From CAZJRB01 sp964547995 (GTDB taxonomy: Bacteria; Planctomycetota; Planctomycetia; Pirellulales; Thermoguttaceae), in NCBI GenBank assembly GCA_964547995.1, contig CAZJRB010000011.1, positions 41,194 to 105,193 of the forward strand: a stretch of 64,000 nt of DNA, in the 5' to 3' direction. The notes beneath the pieces are model-generated. The model ran no database searches, was not told the origin of the DNA, and was given only the letters and a program-made list of their open reading frames with translations. This document shows, one piece after another, positions 1-8,900 of this stretch; the stretch's first letter is position 1, and each line of letters starts with the position of its first letter. The position numbers were made by a program, and so were the translations under genes.

Positions 1-223
1 CACCCCGGTCGGCGATCTCATCCACGGGCTGGCGCAGCGGATGCAACTGCAACTGAGCATGGACCAAGAGGCAATCCGGCAGGCAAAAATCGATCTGTCC
101 GAACTCGTCTCGTTCGATGTGAATCAGGCAACCGCCGAGGAGGTGTTTCAGGCAGTGCTGAAAGACACCCCGCTGACCTTCCGCCTCAACGGAAACGTCC
201 TGGAGGTCCTTCCAAAAAAGTAG
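1..223 (+). CDS. C-terminal end of an STN/secretin-N-like domain protein (partial)
   Basis: The frame is open from the left edge and stops at TAG 221-223, so only the last ~73 residues are visible. They read as a small alternating beta/alpha domain (TPVGDLIHGLAQRMQL..., then FDVNQATAEEVFQAVL and LTFRLNGNVLEVLPK). This matches the pattern of the short secretin/TonB N-terminal (STN) domain, where a periplasmic domain ends in a strand reading 'G.vL.v.p'. In planctomycetes such domains occur at the end of secreted FecR-like or hypothetical proteins. It ends 7 nt before the sigma factor gene, so the two are probably co-transcribed and could form a surface-signal/sigma pair; that is inference. The start and any upstream domains lie outside the window. 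Confidence 0.6.
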   Translation, partial: TPVGDLIHGLAQRMQLQLSMDQEAIRQAKIDLSELVSFDVNQATAEEVFQAVLKDTPLTFRLNGNVLEVLPKK

Positions 224-230
224 TGACCTC

Positions 231-851
231 ATGAACGAAGAACGGAAATCGAGCGTCACTGAGTTGATCGAGAAGGCCCGCGCCGGCGACGCCGCCAGCC
301 GCGACCGGCTCTTCGCCGTCTGCCGAAGCTATCTCGGCGTGGTCGCCCGGTCGCAGGTCGAAACGTGGCTCCGCGTGAAGGTCGACGCCTCGGACGTGGT
401 CCAACAGACGCTGCTCGAGGCCCACCGCGATTTCGACCGGTTCGCCGGCAGTTCCGAAAAGGAATGGCTCGGCTGGCTGAAGCAGATCCTTGCGCACAAC
501 GCGGCCGATTTCGTCCGGCAGTATCACGGCACGGCCAAGCGCCAGGCCCGGCGCGAGGTCCGCTTCCGCGACCCGGGCGACAGTCTTTCGCCCGGCGTCC
601 CCGAGCCGGCGGCCCCCGATCACACGCCCAGCCAGGAGTTGCTCCGGATCGACAACGAGTTGCGGGTGACCGTCGCGGTGGCCGAGCTGCCGCCCGACTA
701 TCAAGAGGTCATCATGCTGCGGAACCTCCAGCGGCTGTCGTTCAACGAGGTCGCCGAGCGGATGGGCCGGTCCCGACCCGCGGTGCAGATGCTTTGGATA
801 CGGGCGATCAAGAAGCTGCAAGCCGTTTTAGGCGACGAGGCGGCTCCGTAG
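231..851 (+). CDS. ECF-type sigma-70 family RNA polymerase sigma factor, planctomycete type
   Basis: A 206-residue ECF sigma factor that directs RNA polymerase to a small regulon. Region 2 lies at about residues 10-100 and includes DASDVVQQTLLEAHRDF, the core-binding and -10 recognition helix, followed by FAGSSEKEWLGWLKQIL. A variable linker rich in proline spans about 115-140. Region 4 is at about 145-200, with LPPDYQEVIMLRNLQRLSFNEVA and the HTH MGRSRPAVQMLWIRAIKKL. The shape fits the Planctomycetaceae-specific sigma subfamily. The ATG follows the preceding STN-like gene by 7 nt, and no strong ribosome-binding site is seen. No anti-sigma factor or Ser/Thr kinase is adjacent, so its regulator is not identifiable here. 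A palindromic repeat lies right after the stop. Confidence 0.9.
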   Translation: MNEERKSSVTELIEKARAGDAASRDRLFAVCRSYLGVVARSQVETWLRVKVDASDVVQQTLLEAHRDFDRFAGSSEKEWLGWLKQILAHNAADFVRQYHGTAKRQARREVRFRDPGDSLSPGVPEPAAPDHTPSQELLRIDNELRVTVAVAELPPDYQEVIMLRNLQRLSFNEVAERMGRSRPAVQMLWIRAIKKLQAVLGDEAAP

Positions 852-859
852 CAACGGTG

Positions 860-903
860 GCCGGGTGGCACGGGCTGCTTGCCAGCCCGTGTTGGGTGGC
901 CGG
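860..903. repeat. Palindromic repeat, type A (CACGGGCTG stem), copy 1
   Basis: Perfect 9-bp arms CACGGGCTG (869-877) and CAGCCCGTG (883-891) enclose the loop CTTGC. They are flanked by GGGTGG boxes, and the 9-mer GGTGGCCGG occurs on both sides (856-864 and 895-903). The 44-bp element recurs nearly identically at 3748-3791. It fills the gap between the convergent sigma-factor and methyltransferase genes and could act as a bidirectional terminator, though there is no T-tract. Confidence 0.85.
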
Positions 904-913
904 AAAGCCTGGT

Positions 914-1699
914 TCAGCGTTTCCTTCTGGTTCCCGAAACGCCGGACTTGTGGCCTACTGCAATGAGCCGTTCGGCATCGAGGCCGTAGTCCGCTCCATC
1001 CAAGTTGCCGTAGAGCTTCACTCTTTGAAACCCGACCCCTTCGAGACGGTCCCTCAATTCCTGTCCCGAGTAGATCGAAATATGAAACTCGAAGCTCTTG
1101 GCCTTTCCCTTGCGAATGAGTATCCACTCATTCCGAAGGCGAGTCCAGTCATCGAAAACCTCGTGACGTTGCACTAATTTGCTGCCGTCAGGCAACACCT
1201 CAGACGCAGTGCCTTGAAAGTTTTTCGCAAGGCGTTCCTTCCCCATGACATCAATCAGGCAGGTTCCACCAGGCCGAAGACTGTCGTATATGTTACTCAA
1301 CACTTCGACATCCTGCTTCTTGTCATCGAAATAACCGAATGAGGTGAACATGCTGATTGCGAGATCAAAGGCGCCGGGGCGGACAAAGTCGCGCATGTCC
1401 TGATGAATCCACTCGATCTTCACCCCGGCGGCCCTGGCTTTGGCTCTGGCCTTGTCCAGAAGATACTTGGTACCGTCCACGCCGGTGACGTTGAATCCCT
1501 GTCGGGCAAGCGCAATAGAGCACCTGCCGGGGCCACAACAGAGGTCGAGAACGTCACGCCCTTTCGGTTTCGTGAGCTTGAGCCCCTTTTTAACCTGGTC
1601 GACCGCGTCCTCGAACCGTTTCTCCGGGAACATAAATGGATACAAATCCCGCCAGAACGAGTCGTTGTCAAACCATTCTTTCTTTCGGCGATTTTTCAT
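914..1699 (-). CDS. Class I SAM-dependent methyltransferase
   Basis: A small-molecule type methyltransferase of about 261 residues without a signal peptide. Motif I is DVLDLCCGPGRCS, followed by ALARQGFNVTGVDGTKYLLDKA with the acidic ribose-binding residue. Then come the adenine-loop region IEWIHQDMRDF and the FDLAISMFTSFGYFDD strand, which is the layout of Methyltransf_11/25 proteins. The frame can be extended upstream by 42 residues, but that stretch (MIRSTSLHCTNG...) looks like translated intergenic repeat. The internal ATG at 1697-1699 (MKNRRKKEWF) just before the conserved start of the fold is preferred, although no Shine-Dalgarno is evident. The substrate is unknown. It converges on the sigma factor and shares its downstream palindrome. 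Confidence 0.8.
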   Translation of the reverse strand: MKNRRKKEWFDNDSFWRDLYPFMFPEKRFEDAVDQVKKGLKLTKPKGRDVLDLCCGPGRCSIALARQGFNVTGVDGTKYLLDKARAKARAAGVKIEWIHQDMRDFVRPGAFDLAISMFTSFGYFDDKKQDVEVLSNIYDSLRPGGTCLIDVMGKERLAKNFQGTASEVLPDGSKLVQRHEVFDDWTRLRNEWILIRKGKAKSFEFHISIYSGQELRDRLEGVGFQRVKLYGNLDGADYGLDAERLIAVGHKSGVSGTRRKR

Positions 1700-1821
1700 A
1701 CGATTATGCTGAACGTCCCGAATCACCAGCGCCGAAGGCGTCTGCGTGCATTCGCTGGTTCGGTTTTCTTCCATTGTATGATGGTTGGATCCGTTCGTGC
1801 AATGTAGGCTGGTACTCCGAA

Positions 1822-3513
1822 TCATCGGTCCGCACCCTTCTTGCCCGTCCTGCCGGTGTCTTTGGTCTGCCTTCTTCGATACGCCTCTTCTGGCCGGTCA
1901 TGGTCGCGCCACGGGGCGGTGAACGGTGGCGGAGTGTCCAGCGACATCTTCTCGTGCGCTCTGTCACGAAGCTCCTCGATCTCTTTAATCTTCTTGCGTA
2001 CGGACTCATTCTTGGCACTAAACCCAGCCCTTCCGGCGGTGAAAAGGGCAGACGACAGTCGGCGGCTTGCGTCCTGCGGTTCCTCGGAGCCCACTCTCTT
2101 CGACGCGGCGATATTCTCATCCAGAAGTACCTCGACTTCTTTCAAGAGTGTTTTGCGCTCCTCCAAGGTAGGACTGAATTCGAGCCCACGAAAGAACTGG
2201 GCGTAGATCCGCGCACGCATCGCGAGCGGTTCCACCTGGAATTCCCGAGCCATCACCGACAACACTTCCTTGGCCAGCAAGACTTTGCCGAACTGGCTGC
2301 CCTTAAGCGCAGTCAAGTAGAGCGCCGTGTAGCGCAAGTCCGGGTCATTCGTGGTGTCCGCAATTCGCCGCCAAGTGCCTGTTGCCTCGTCGATGTTTTC
2401 CCTGCTGTGGAGATGAAGGTTTCCAGAGAGTTGCAGGGCGAGGCGACCAAACACGACTCCGCCCGGCGGACGACGGCGTTTGTCGGCTGCCATCCGCGCT
2501 TCGAAATCCGGCCACAGCTCCTTGACCGTTTCGGTCTTCGCAGTGATGGTCCCCCCGGGCGGAGTGATCCCGTGCTTCCGCAAACGGCTTTCGACCTTGG
2601 CCCGCGAGTCCCCGGTCAATGCCGGCGCAACGCGTTCGTACCAATGGAGAGCACGCGCGGTATACGGTCGCTGGGCGTCGCCCGATTTCCCTTTTGCCGC
2701 CAGCCACCACGCGTCGGCCAATGCGAGCATATCGTCGGTGCTCGACTGGCTCAGATCCTTCTCCGCGAGTTCCTTCAGCACCGTATCGTTGCCCTGCACG
2801 AGCAGCATCAAGCCCTTGGCCCAATCGCCTTTGCGAAAGCATAAGAACTTGCCGACGACCAGATTCGCCTCACGGTCGGCCGGGTTCTTCTCGAGCGTGA
2901 TAAGCGCTGCCTCAAGCTCGGCCATCTCGGCGGCCATCGCCTCCGCGTCTTGAGCGAGCGCAGCCGCTTGGGCGGACAGCTTTTTGTCGCCGGCCCCTTT
3001 CGCGGCATTCCCGGCCAACCGTTGCAGCAGCTTGGCCGCTTCTTTCCGCTGCACAATGGCGGGATCCCGCGCCAACGCGATTGCCTTCTTGGCCACAAAT
3101 GCATGCTGCTTTGGCGTCGCCGCCTTATCGCCATACACCGCCAGCACCTTGACGGTCATATTGATGCGATCGACATCAAACCGCTTTGCTATTTCGTCGA
3201 TCGCCGTGAACGCCGATTCTCCCTTTGCCTGAATCGACATGTCCCGAACAACGCGCAACAGGGCATACGCTTCAGTTGGGGTAGCCGCGACACGGGCATA
3301 GAGGAGAAGTCGTTTTGCCAGTTGCTCTTTCTGCTCCGGTCTTTTCGCCTTCGCGTAGTCCTCCTGAAACTCCTCGCGGACTGCCTGTAAAGCCTCTTGC
3401 AGCTTGCTTCCCGCTGGAACCGTCCGTTTCGACGCCTGTTCCGCCGACACGCAGTCGGAAACACCCCTCGCAAGAAAGATCGCGAAAGATATGAAAAGCA
3501 TGAGTCTACGCAT
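1822..3513 (-). CDS. Secreted/periplasmic alpha-helical hypothetical protein
   Basis: About 563 residues beginning MRRLMLFISFAIFLARG, a signal peptide ending near CVSA. The rest is strongly helical and charged, with TPR-like helical hairpins (EAYALLRVVRDM, DREANLVVGKFLCFRKGDWAKGLMLL, ADAWWLAAKGK, RALHWYERVAPAL). The GKFLCFRKGDW...G segment is a recurrent planctomycete motif seen in secreted helical proteins, often tied to larger domains. No catalytic motif was found. The chosen ATG at 3511-3513 has a good upstream GAGGGGGAGG; a longer version adds nine residues upstream. A promoter-like pair and a leader inverted repeat precede it. The function is not recognised; scaffolding or protein-protein interaction is a guess from the helical repeats. 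Confidence 0.75.
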   Translation of the reverse strand: MRRLMLFISFAIFLARGVSDCVSAEQASKRTVPAGSKLQEALQAVREEFQEDYAKAKRPEQKEQLAKRLLLYARVAATPTEAYALLRVVRDMSIQAKGESAFTAIDEIAKRFDVDRINMTVKVLAVYGDKAATPKQHAFVAKKAIALARDPAIVQRKEAAKLLQRLAGNAAKGAGDKKLSAQAAALAQDAEAMAAEMAELEAALITLEKNPADREANLVVGKFLCFRKGDWAKGLMLLVQGNDTVLKELAEKDLSQSSTDDMLALADAWWLAAKGKSGDAQRPYTARALHWYERVAPALTGDSRAKVESRLRKHGITPPGGTITAKTETVKELWPDFEARMAADKRRRPPGGVVFGRLALQLSGNLHLHSRENIDEATGTWRRIADTTNDPDLRYTALYLTALKGSQFGKVLLAKEVLSVMAREFQVEPLAMRARIYAQFFRGLEFSPTLEERKTLLKEVEVLLDENIAASKRVGSEEPQDASRRLSSALFTAGRAGFSAKNESVRKKIKEIEELRDRAHEKMSLDTPPPFTAPWRDHDRPEEAYRRRQTKDTGRTGKKGADR

Positions 3514-3543
3514 GGCCCTCCCCCTCAAACCTAATACCAATCA

Positions 3544-3583
3544 AGAGGTTCCCAGCAGCAGTGTTTCTGTTCGCCGAACCTCT
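3544..3583 (-). promoter_or_regulatory. Inverted repeat in the 5' leader of the secreted helical protein gene
   Basis: Perfect 8-bp arms AGAGGTTC (3544-3551) and GAACCTCT (3576-3583) are separated by 24 nt. They lie about 30-70 nt upstream of the start codon, inside the transcript predicted from the promoter at 3656-3685. They could fold as a leader stem-loop. No riboswitch class was recognised. Confidence 0.3.
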
Positions 3584-3655
3584 GTTTAGCCGGTTTTCCT
3601 TGTGGTTGAGCCGAAACCGACCAACCTGTCCGGCTAACACTCGTTCAGTTTCTTG

Positions 3656-3685
3656 ATTTTGTCTCATTAACTCCCTTTATGTCAA
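3656..3685 (-). promoter_or_regulatory. Sigma-70-like promoter for the secreted helical protein gene
   Basis: On the minus strand a perfect -35 TTGACA (3680-3685) is followed after 18 bp by CAAAAT (3656-3661). Initiation would fall near 3649 and leave a leader of roughly 135 nt. Confidence 0.45.
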
Positions 3686-3727
3686 GCGTTTGGAAAAATG
3701 GGCATTTTGGGCACCCGGTTTTATGCG

Positions 3728-3791
3728 CCGGGTGCCACGGGCTGCTTGCCGGGTGGCACGGGCTGCTTGCCAGCCCGTGTTGGGTGGCCGG
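3728..3791. repeat. Palindromic repeat, type A, copy 2 with partial tandem duplication
   Basis: Arms CACGGGCTG (3757-3765) and CAGCCCGTG (3771-3779) with loop CTTGC, as in copy 1. The left arm with its GGGTGCCA flank is duplicated immediately upstream (from 3728), giving one and a half elements. It lies between the metallopeptidase stop and the promoter of the helical protein gene. Confidence 0.85.
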
Positions 3792-3795
3792 CGGT

Positions 3796-4569
3796 CTATT
3801 TCTCCGAGTTGTCCTTGTCGGCCTTTTCGATCTTTACGGGGTGCATATTGAAATCGATGCTGTCAAAATAAGCAATACGATTGGGAATGGTTTCTCGTAT
3901 GATGTCTTTGAGCTTATCATCAATTCTATCCGGTTTATAGCGTAGTGCGAAATACGGCAGGAAGCTCTCCGCTATATCTTCGCGTTTGGGATTGCCTTTT
4001 GCATATCCCGAAATAAACTCGGGGTCTTTTTTTTGAGCGGCAATCCAATCCTTGTTCCCGGCGTGATAGGGATCTAATGACGTATGTGCCGCTTCGTGCA
4101 TAAAGGCTTCGCCCAATATTCCTTGAGACATGTACGCTTCGCCCAGGCCCGTGTGGATCAGGAAATTTCTGTTCCCGCCGCCGAAGCCCGGTTTTCCTTT
4201 GTGGATCCACACGGTTTTGGCATCTTTCCTCAAGGTAAACGGCAACTGCCCAATGACGGGCAAATACTTTTTCGCTTGTTCCAACGCCTCTTTTGAATCG
4301 AATTCGGGATTCACCTGGACTTCCATTTTCTGTCCGTCGTCGAATCGCGCGATAAACAGGTGGGCGTCAACAGTAATCCATTTCCGCACCCGCCGGTCAT
4401 ACATCCTTCGTTCTCCCCTTCCAGCTTCGGTCAGGCTTTCGAAGGCCGTAGGGTCTTCAGGGGTAATGATGTCCCGGTCGATGAATATTGTGCCGCCAAA
4501 AGGCGGCTTGGCCTCGGCACACGTGAAGGTGAAGGCAACGGCCAAAAGAGCAAAAACCGGATTTTTCAT
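3796..4569 (-). CDS. Secreted putative zinc metallopeptidase (HEAAH motif)
   Basis: 257 residues with a signal peptide (MKNPVFALLAVAFTFTCAEA). The clear signature is FMHEAAHTSLDPYH, giving H158, E159 and H162 as a zincin HExxH site. A further Asp and His follow at 166 and 169, and a downstream helix contains EDIAESF, a candidate third-ligand glutamate. The preceding stretch GEAYMSQGILGEAF is helical, as in gluzincins and related small secreted peptidases. The N-terminal half is a beta-rich region with no recognised domain. It stands alone, with type A and type F palindromic repeats on its two sides. Protease activity is inferred only from the motif; it may act on cell-surface or environmental protein. 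Confidence 0.65.
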   Translation of the reverse strand: MKNPVFALLAVAFTFTCAEAKPPFGGTIFIDRDIITPEDPTAFESLTEAGRGERRMYDRRVRKWITVDAHLFIARFDDGQKMEVQVNPEFDSKEALEQAKKYLPVIGQLPFTLRKDAKTVWIHKGKPGFGGGNRNFLIHTGLGEAYMSQGILGEAFMHEAAHTSLDPYHAGNKDWIAAQKKDPEFISGYAKGNPKREDIAESFLPYFALRYKPDRIDDKLKDIIRETIPNRIAYFDSIDFNMHPVKIEKADKDNSEK

Positions 4570-4610
4570 GTCGTCGACCTTTGGTAATCACCGCCGGGTA
4601 GCCATTGTAC

Positions 4611-4630
4611 GACGGCCCTCCAAGGCCGTC
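4611..4630. repeat. Palindromic repeat, type F (GACGGCC stem), copy 1
   Basis: Arms GACGGCC (4611-4617) and GGCCGTC (4624-4630) surround CTCCAA. A near-identical copy, in inverse orientation, lies inside an esterase coding region at 34786-34809. Confidence 0.8.
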
Positions 4631-4660
4631 AAATCCGTGCCGATGACGGAAGGCCGATGT

Positions 4661-5809
4661 TTACCCACCACCCACCACCCATTCGCGAGACGCTTCGACG
4701 AGGGCCTTGATGTTTTCGGCCTTGCTCGCACGGGGCAGAGCACAACCGGAACCAAGAATGTACCGGCCGTTGCGGTCGCCCTGTTCGATGCACCGCAAGG
4801 CCTCGCGGCGGATTTCGTCCGGCGTGGACTGTGCAAAGGACAGCGTGTTCACGCCGCCCATCAAGACCACCTCGTCGCCGACCGCCCGGCGCACGTCGGC
4901 AACCGTGAAACCGCCGAGCGGATCGAGCGGGGCCAGGCAATCGAGGCCGGCCTCGATCAAGTCCGCCGCGATCGGCAGCATGTTCCCGCAGATGTGGCAG
5001 TAGATTCTCACGCCGGGGCAATAGGCGTGCAACTCGTCGCAGACCGCCTTCATGTGCGGGAAGATGAACTCCCGCCACTGTCCCGGCGAGATAACCGACA
5101 TGTTGGCGACCGAATCGTTCAGCCGCAGGATGCGAAATCCGAGATCGATGTTGAGCTTGCCGCGCTCGACGGCAAACGCCGTTCCCTTCTCCATAATCGC
5201 GTGGGCAAGCGGCGGGTCGTCGATCAGGTCCATCAGTGCCTGCTGCATCCCGCGGAAGCAGACCATAAACGCCAAGGTGGCCGAATCGCAATCGCCGCAG
5301 AGCCCGACGCGGTCGCCGGCGTACCGGAGGCTTTCGCGGAGCAGGTCGCCGTAGCCGGCCGATCCGTAGAACGGCTTGTCGGGCACGGCCATCCGCCGGG
5401 CGTCGGCCATGTCCTTCACAAGCGGTTCCGAGGAGAGCCAACTCGTGTGAAACGCGATGTGGTACGGTTCTTCCAGGCGAAAATCGCCGGCACGCTCCAG
5501 GCGGGTCGCAAAGCCGCCCGCCAGATCGATTTCCCCAAGTCGTCGACCATCGGCATCGACTTCGTACAGGCGGCCGTTTTCCTCGACCGTCTTTCGTGCG
5601 GGAAAGAGAAGCTGCCTTGCGCCGTCGCAACCGGTGGCGATGGCCGCATCGACCAGCACGCGCAGCGCGACGGCGGGGTCCTCGATCACCCGGCGCACGT
5701 CGGTGCCGGTCAGATCGGCGCCCAGGTCGACCCAGATCTTGGGCATCACCGGCACGCGGTCGGGCGTGCCGCCTTCGAAGACGACCTGTAATCGCTCCGC
5801 AGGTTTCAT
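4661..5809 (-). CDS. URO-D superfamily protein, probably a zinc-dependent (MtaA/CmuA-like) methyltransferase
   Basis: 382 residues from ATG 5807-5809, with GAGGAC just upstream. The start MKPAERLQVVFEGGTPDRVPVMP and the later DPLGGFTVADVRRAVGDEVVLMGGVNT are hallmarks of the uroporphyrinogen-decarboxylase fold. Unlike haem-pathway HemE, it carries H272-x-C274 (YCHICGN) and a later C356 (LGSGCALP). This H-x-C...C trio matches the zinc site of MtaA/MtbA/CmuA methylcobamide methyltransferases, which move methyl groups between corrinoid and thiol. No corrinoid protein gene is adjacent. In planctomycetes many such proteins are uncharacterised. The frame remains open far upstream, but that extension overlaps the next gene on the same strand and is not homologous. 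The substrate is unknown. Confidence 0.8.
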   Translation of the reverse strand: MKPAERLQVVFEGGTPDRVPVMPKIWVDLGADLTGTDVRRVIEDPAVALRVLVDAAIATGCDGARQLLFPARKTVEENGRLYEVDADGRRLGEIDLAGGFATRLERAGDFRLEEPYHIAFHTSWLSSEPLVKDMADARRMAVPDKPFYGSAGYGDLLRESLRYAGDRVGLCGDCDSATLAFMVCFRGMQQALMDLIDDPPLAHAIMEKGTAFAVERGKLNIDLGFRILRLNDSVANMSVISPGQWREFIFPHMKAVCDELHAYCPGVRIYCHICGNMLPIAADLIEAGLDCLAPLDPLGGFTVADVRRAVGDEVVLMGGVNTLSFAQSTPDEIRREALRCIEQGDRNGRYILGSGCALPRASKAENIKALVEASREWVVGGG

Positions 5810-5925
5810 TTCGTCCTCGGCTCCCAAGACAATAACAAAGCAGGAGGCGCCTGAGTGTAGCAGAACGAAAGAAGAAGTAACACCGGTCTCTTTCGGTCGA
5901 ATCGAGGTGTCGAGTTTCCAGGCGA

Positions 5926-8900
5926 CTATTGCCCCTTTGGGGCCGTCGTGCGAACCTGGCGGCGGTTCGACGGCCCGGCACTTGCCTCCAGAAGCGCACG
6001 GCGCGTGGAAACTTCCGGGTAGCCGTCGGCGAGACTTCGGATGGCGGCGAGACCGGCGGGATCGGCAATGCGGCCGAGGGCTTTGGCCGCCGCGTGTCGC
6101 GTGTCGGTCGCGTTGTCCATGTCGCCGACCACGGCCAGCAGGATCGGCACCGCCCGTTGGTCGCCGATGTGACCCAGCGCCCATGCCACCGCTGCCCGCC
6201 AGCACGGCGTCAGGTCGTTGTGCAGGAACAACACGCCCGGCCCCAGCGGATCGGGATGGCCCGAGGCGGCTTCGGGTGGCGAATCCTTCAAGGCCGCGAT
6301 CAGCATATCGGCCGACTGCGGATCGGCCATGTTGCCCAGCGTCCGTGCCAGATAGAAACAGACCCAATGCTTTAGCGGCAGCTTCTGAACCTGCGGGATG
6401 CCCCGGTCGAACACCCGTGGAATGTCCATCGGCTTGGCCATGTATCGTTCGAAGGCCGCGCGGACCCTCGGCTCGAACTCGCGGTCGCGGCAGACCATCG
6501 ACAGGATTTGCGCGGCCCGGTTTTCCGACTTGGGATGCCCGCCCCAGCAGCGCGTTACCTTCCCGATGGCCGCCTCGATCTCCTTGCTCCGCATCGCCTG
6601 GGTGTCGCCCAGAATTGCAAGGCACGTCTCGACGACCTCCGGCTCGGCCCCGTGCCGGCGGATGACCCGCCCGACCAGCGCCTCGTAGTCGTCCGTACAA
6701 AGCAACAACGCCCGATCGGGATCGATCGGCACCGAGCGGATGATGTGCGGCAAGATTTTCCGTGCCCGCGTGGACCCTAGCCGGTCGAGGGCCTCGATGA
6801 TGAAGTAGTGTACCGGCGACGCATGGCACGACATCAGCGCGGAGTGGTCGCCGTACCAGAGCGTGTACCTGTGGTAATCGCCCAACTCGGCGAAGCACGC
6901 CACGAGCGCCTCTTCGGCCTCGGGGGTGCCGATGCGCCCGAGCGCCTCGACGGCCGCCTCGGCCAGGAAGAGATTGCCGCCGTTGGGATCGTTGTTCTGC
7001 CGAATCGTTTCGGCCAGCAATCCGACGGACTCAGCGTCGCCCAGATATCCGAGCGACCGGGTGGCGGCTTGAAGCGTTCGCTGGTTGGCTTCCGAGAGGG
7101 AATTGAACCTTGCGCCGTCGCCGCGGTGCCGTCTGCGCCATTCGGGGAACGGGTTTATCTGCCGCTGTCGGGCGACGTAGTCACGCAACGGGGCCCGGGC
7201 CGCTTCGCCACCCGTGTGTCCCAACGCCACGGCCGCGCGCCGGACGACGTCGCGGTCGTCGCTTTGCACCCGCCGCAGAAGGTCCTGCTCGATCTTGTCC
7301 CACGGGTTGGCGGCGAACCACCGGTGCCATGCTTCCACCTGCTCGTTGCGCTGCTTCGGCGGAAGGAAACCATTGAAGTGCGGATCGTGGCCGCTGATGT
7401 TTTCTAGTGCAACGGCGGCTGCTTGGGACACCAAGGCATCCGGATCGCTCAGCGCGTCCAGAAGCGGGGGGACCGACCCGCGGGCGCCGCAAGTGGCCAG
7501 TGCAAACGCCGCCGCCACGCGGACTTCCCGCGACGGATCGCGCAAGCATCCGGCCAACGCGGGCGCTGCCGCCGGTTCGCGGAAGACCGACAACCGTTGC
7601 GCCGCCGAAATCTTTCGGCCCGTATCTCTGCCTCGCAACTGGGCGACGAGCGTCTCCACCTCTTTCAACCCAGTGGCCACCGGATCGGCCGCGTCGCTGT
7701 GGCGGTTGATTCCGGCGACCTCGCGGTAACGGTCGAACTGCAACTCCATCATGCCGGTCACGGCCGCGTTGTTGCCGCGGGAGCGGTGCGGGTCGCCCTG
7801 GCCGATCGCTCGTAGCGGGCGAACGGCGGCGGCCAGCGGCAGCGGGCCTTGGTACAGGGGCGTCGCTTGCCGCGTGTGGTGGCAGCCGACACATCCCCGC
7901 GCCTCGCCCGGCCGCACGTAAATCCACGACATCTCGTTCAATTCGCTGCGTCCCTCGGCGTCGACCGCCTGAAACGCGATCGGCATGTCGGCCGGCACTT
8001 CGACCGAAAAGGACCCGTCGGGCGCCAGCGGCACCGTGCCCAACTCGACCGTTTCGCTGCCGGCGTGGACGATATAGGAATGGGACGAGCGGGTGGTGAG
8101 CCCTTTTGCGCCGATCACGCGGATCGCCCGGACGTGCTGCCATCCGGCCGTCGTCTGCTTCGTGAATCGGGCGTTCGAACAGTACAGCAACCCGGTCGCC
8201 TTCACATCGACGGCCTTCTCGCGCCGGACCCGCTCGGCCAGCCGGGGCGGCCGATGACGTGGGCCGAGGAAGACCGGCGAGTGGAGCTGCCCGGCCGGCG
8301 TCTGGTACACCGTGGTCAGCGTCGGCGGATCCTGCTCGGGATCGAGGACCCGGATCTGGTCGTAGAGCGAACCCTTGGAGGCCGTCGTGCAGAGCAACCG
8401 CCCGTCGGGCAGGGCGGCCACGTCGCCCGCCCCCAGGCCGAAGTGCCGAAGATTTCGCTGCGGGAAGCCCAGCTGGCCGATCGTGATACCCGGCCCCGAA
8501 AGGAACGCCAACCGGCCGTCGGGCATCGGCGCGGGGCTTCCGCACAAATACGCCCGAAGCCGCCCGCCGTACTCGGGACCCAGGTCCAGCCCGAACTCGG
8601 TGTAACCCTCCGAGCCGTCGGGGTGGACCGCGTGCAACAGCGTCTCGACCTTGCCGCGGTCGAAGAAGTTGTCGGAGCGGATGAAGACGATCCGCCCGTC
8701 GGCCAGGACCTCGGGCTCGTTGTCGAAGATAATCGTGCTGGTGATCGGGCGGATGTCGCTGCCGTCGGGTTGCATGACAAACAGCGCGCGGGCGGGCGGG
8801 TTGTGGTATTCCTCGAAACGCCCGATCCGCGTCGAGGTAAAGACGATCCGCCCGTCGGGCAACTCGGCCGGGTCGATGTCGTGAAACGGCCCGTCGGTCA

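Noticed and set aside
1704..1825. Sequence encoding NQRMHADAFGAGDSG upstream of the methyltransferase, resembling a dispersed planctomycete/verrucomicrobial repeat or integron attC-like fragment
   Set aside because: Only one copy occurs in the window, its inverted arms are imperfect, and no integrase or cassette structure is present, so a repeat or attC call cannot be supported.
5810..6898. Upstream in-frame extension of the URO-D family gene (total 745 codons)
   Set aside because: The extension overlaps the haem/HEAT gene on the same strand in another frame, lacks homology and is Arg/Gly-rich. The internal ATG at 5807-5809 has a ribosome-binding site and begins the conserved fold.
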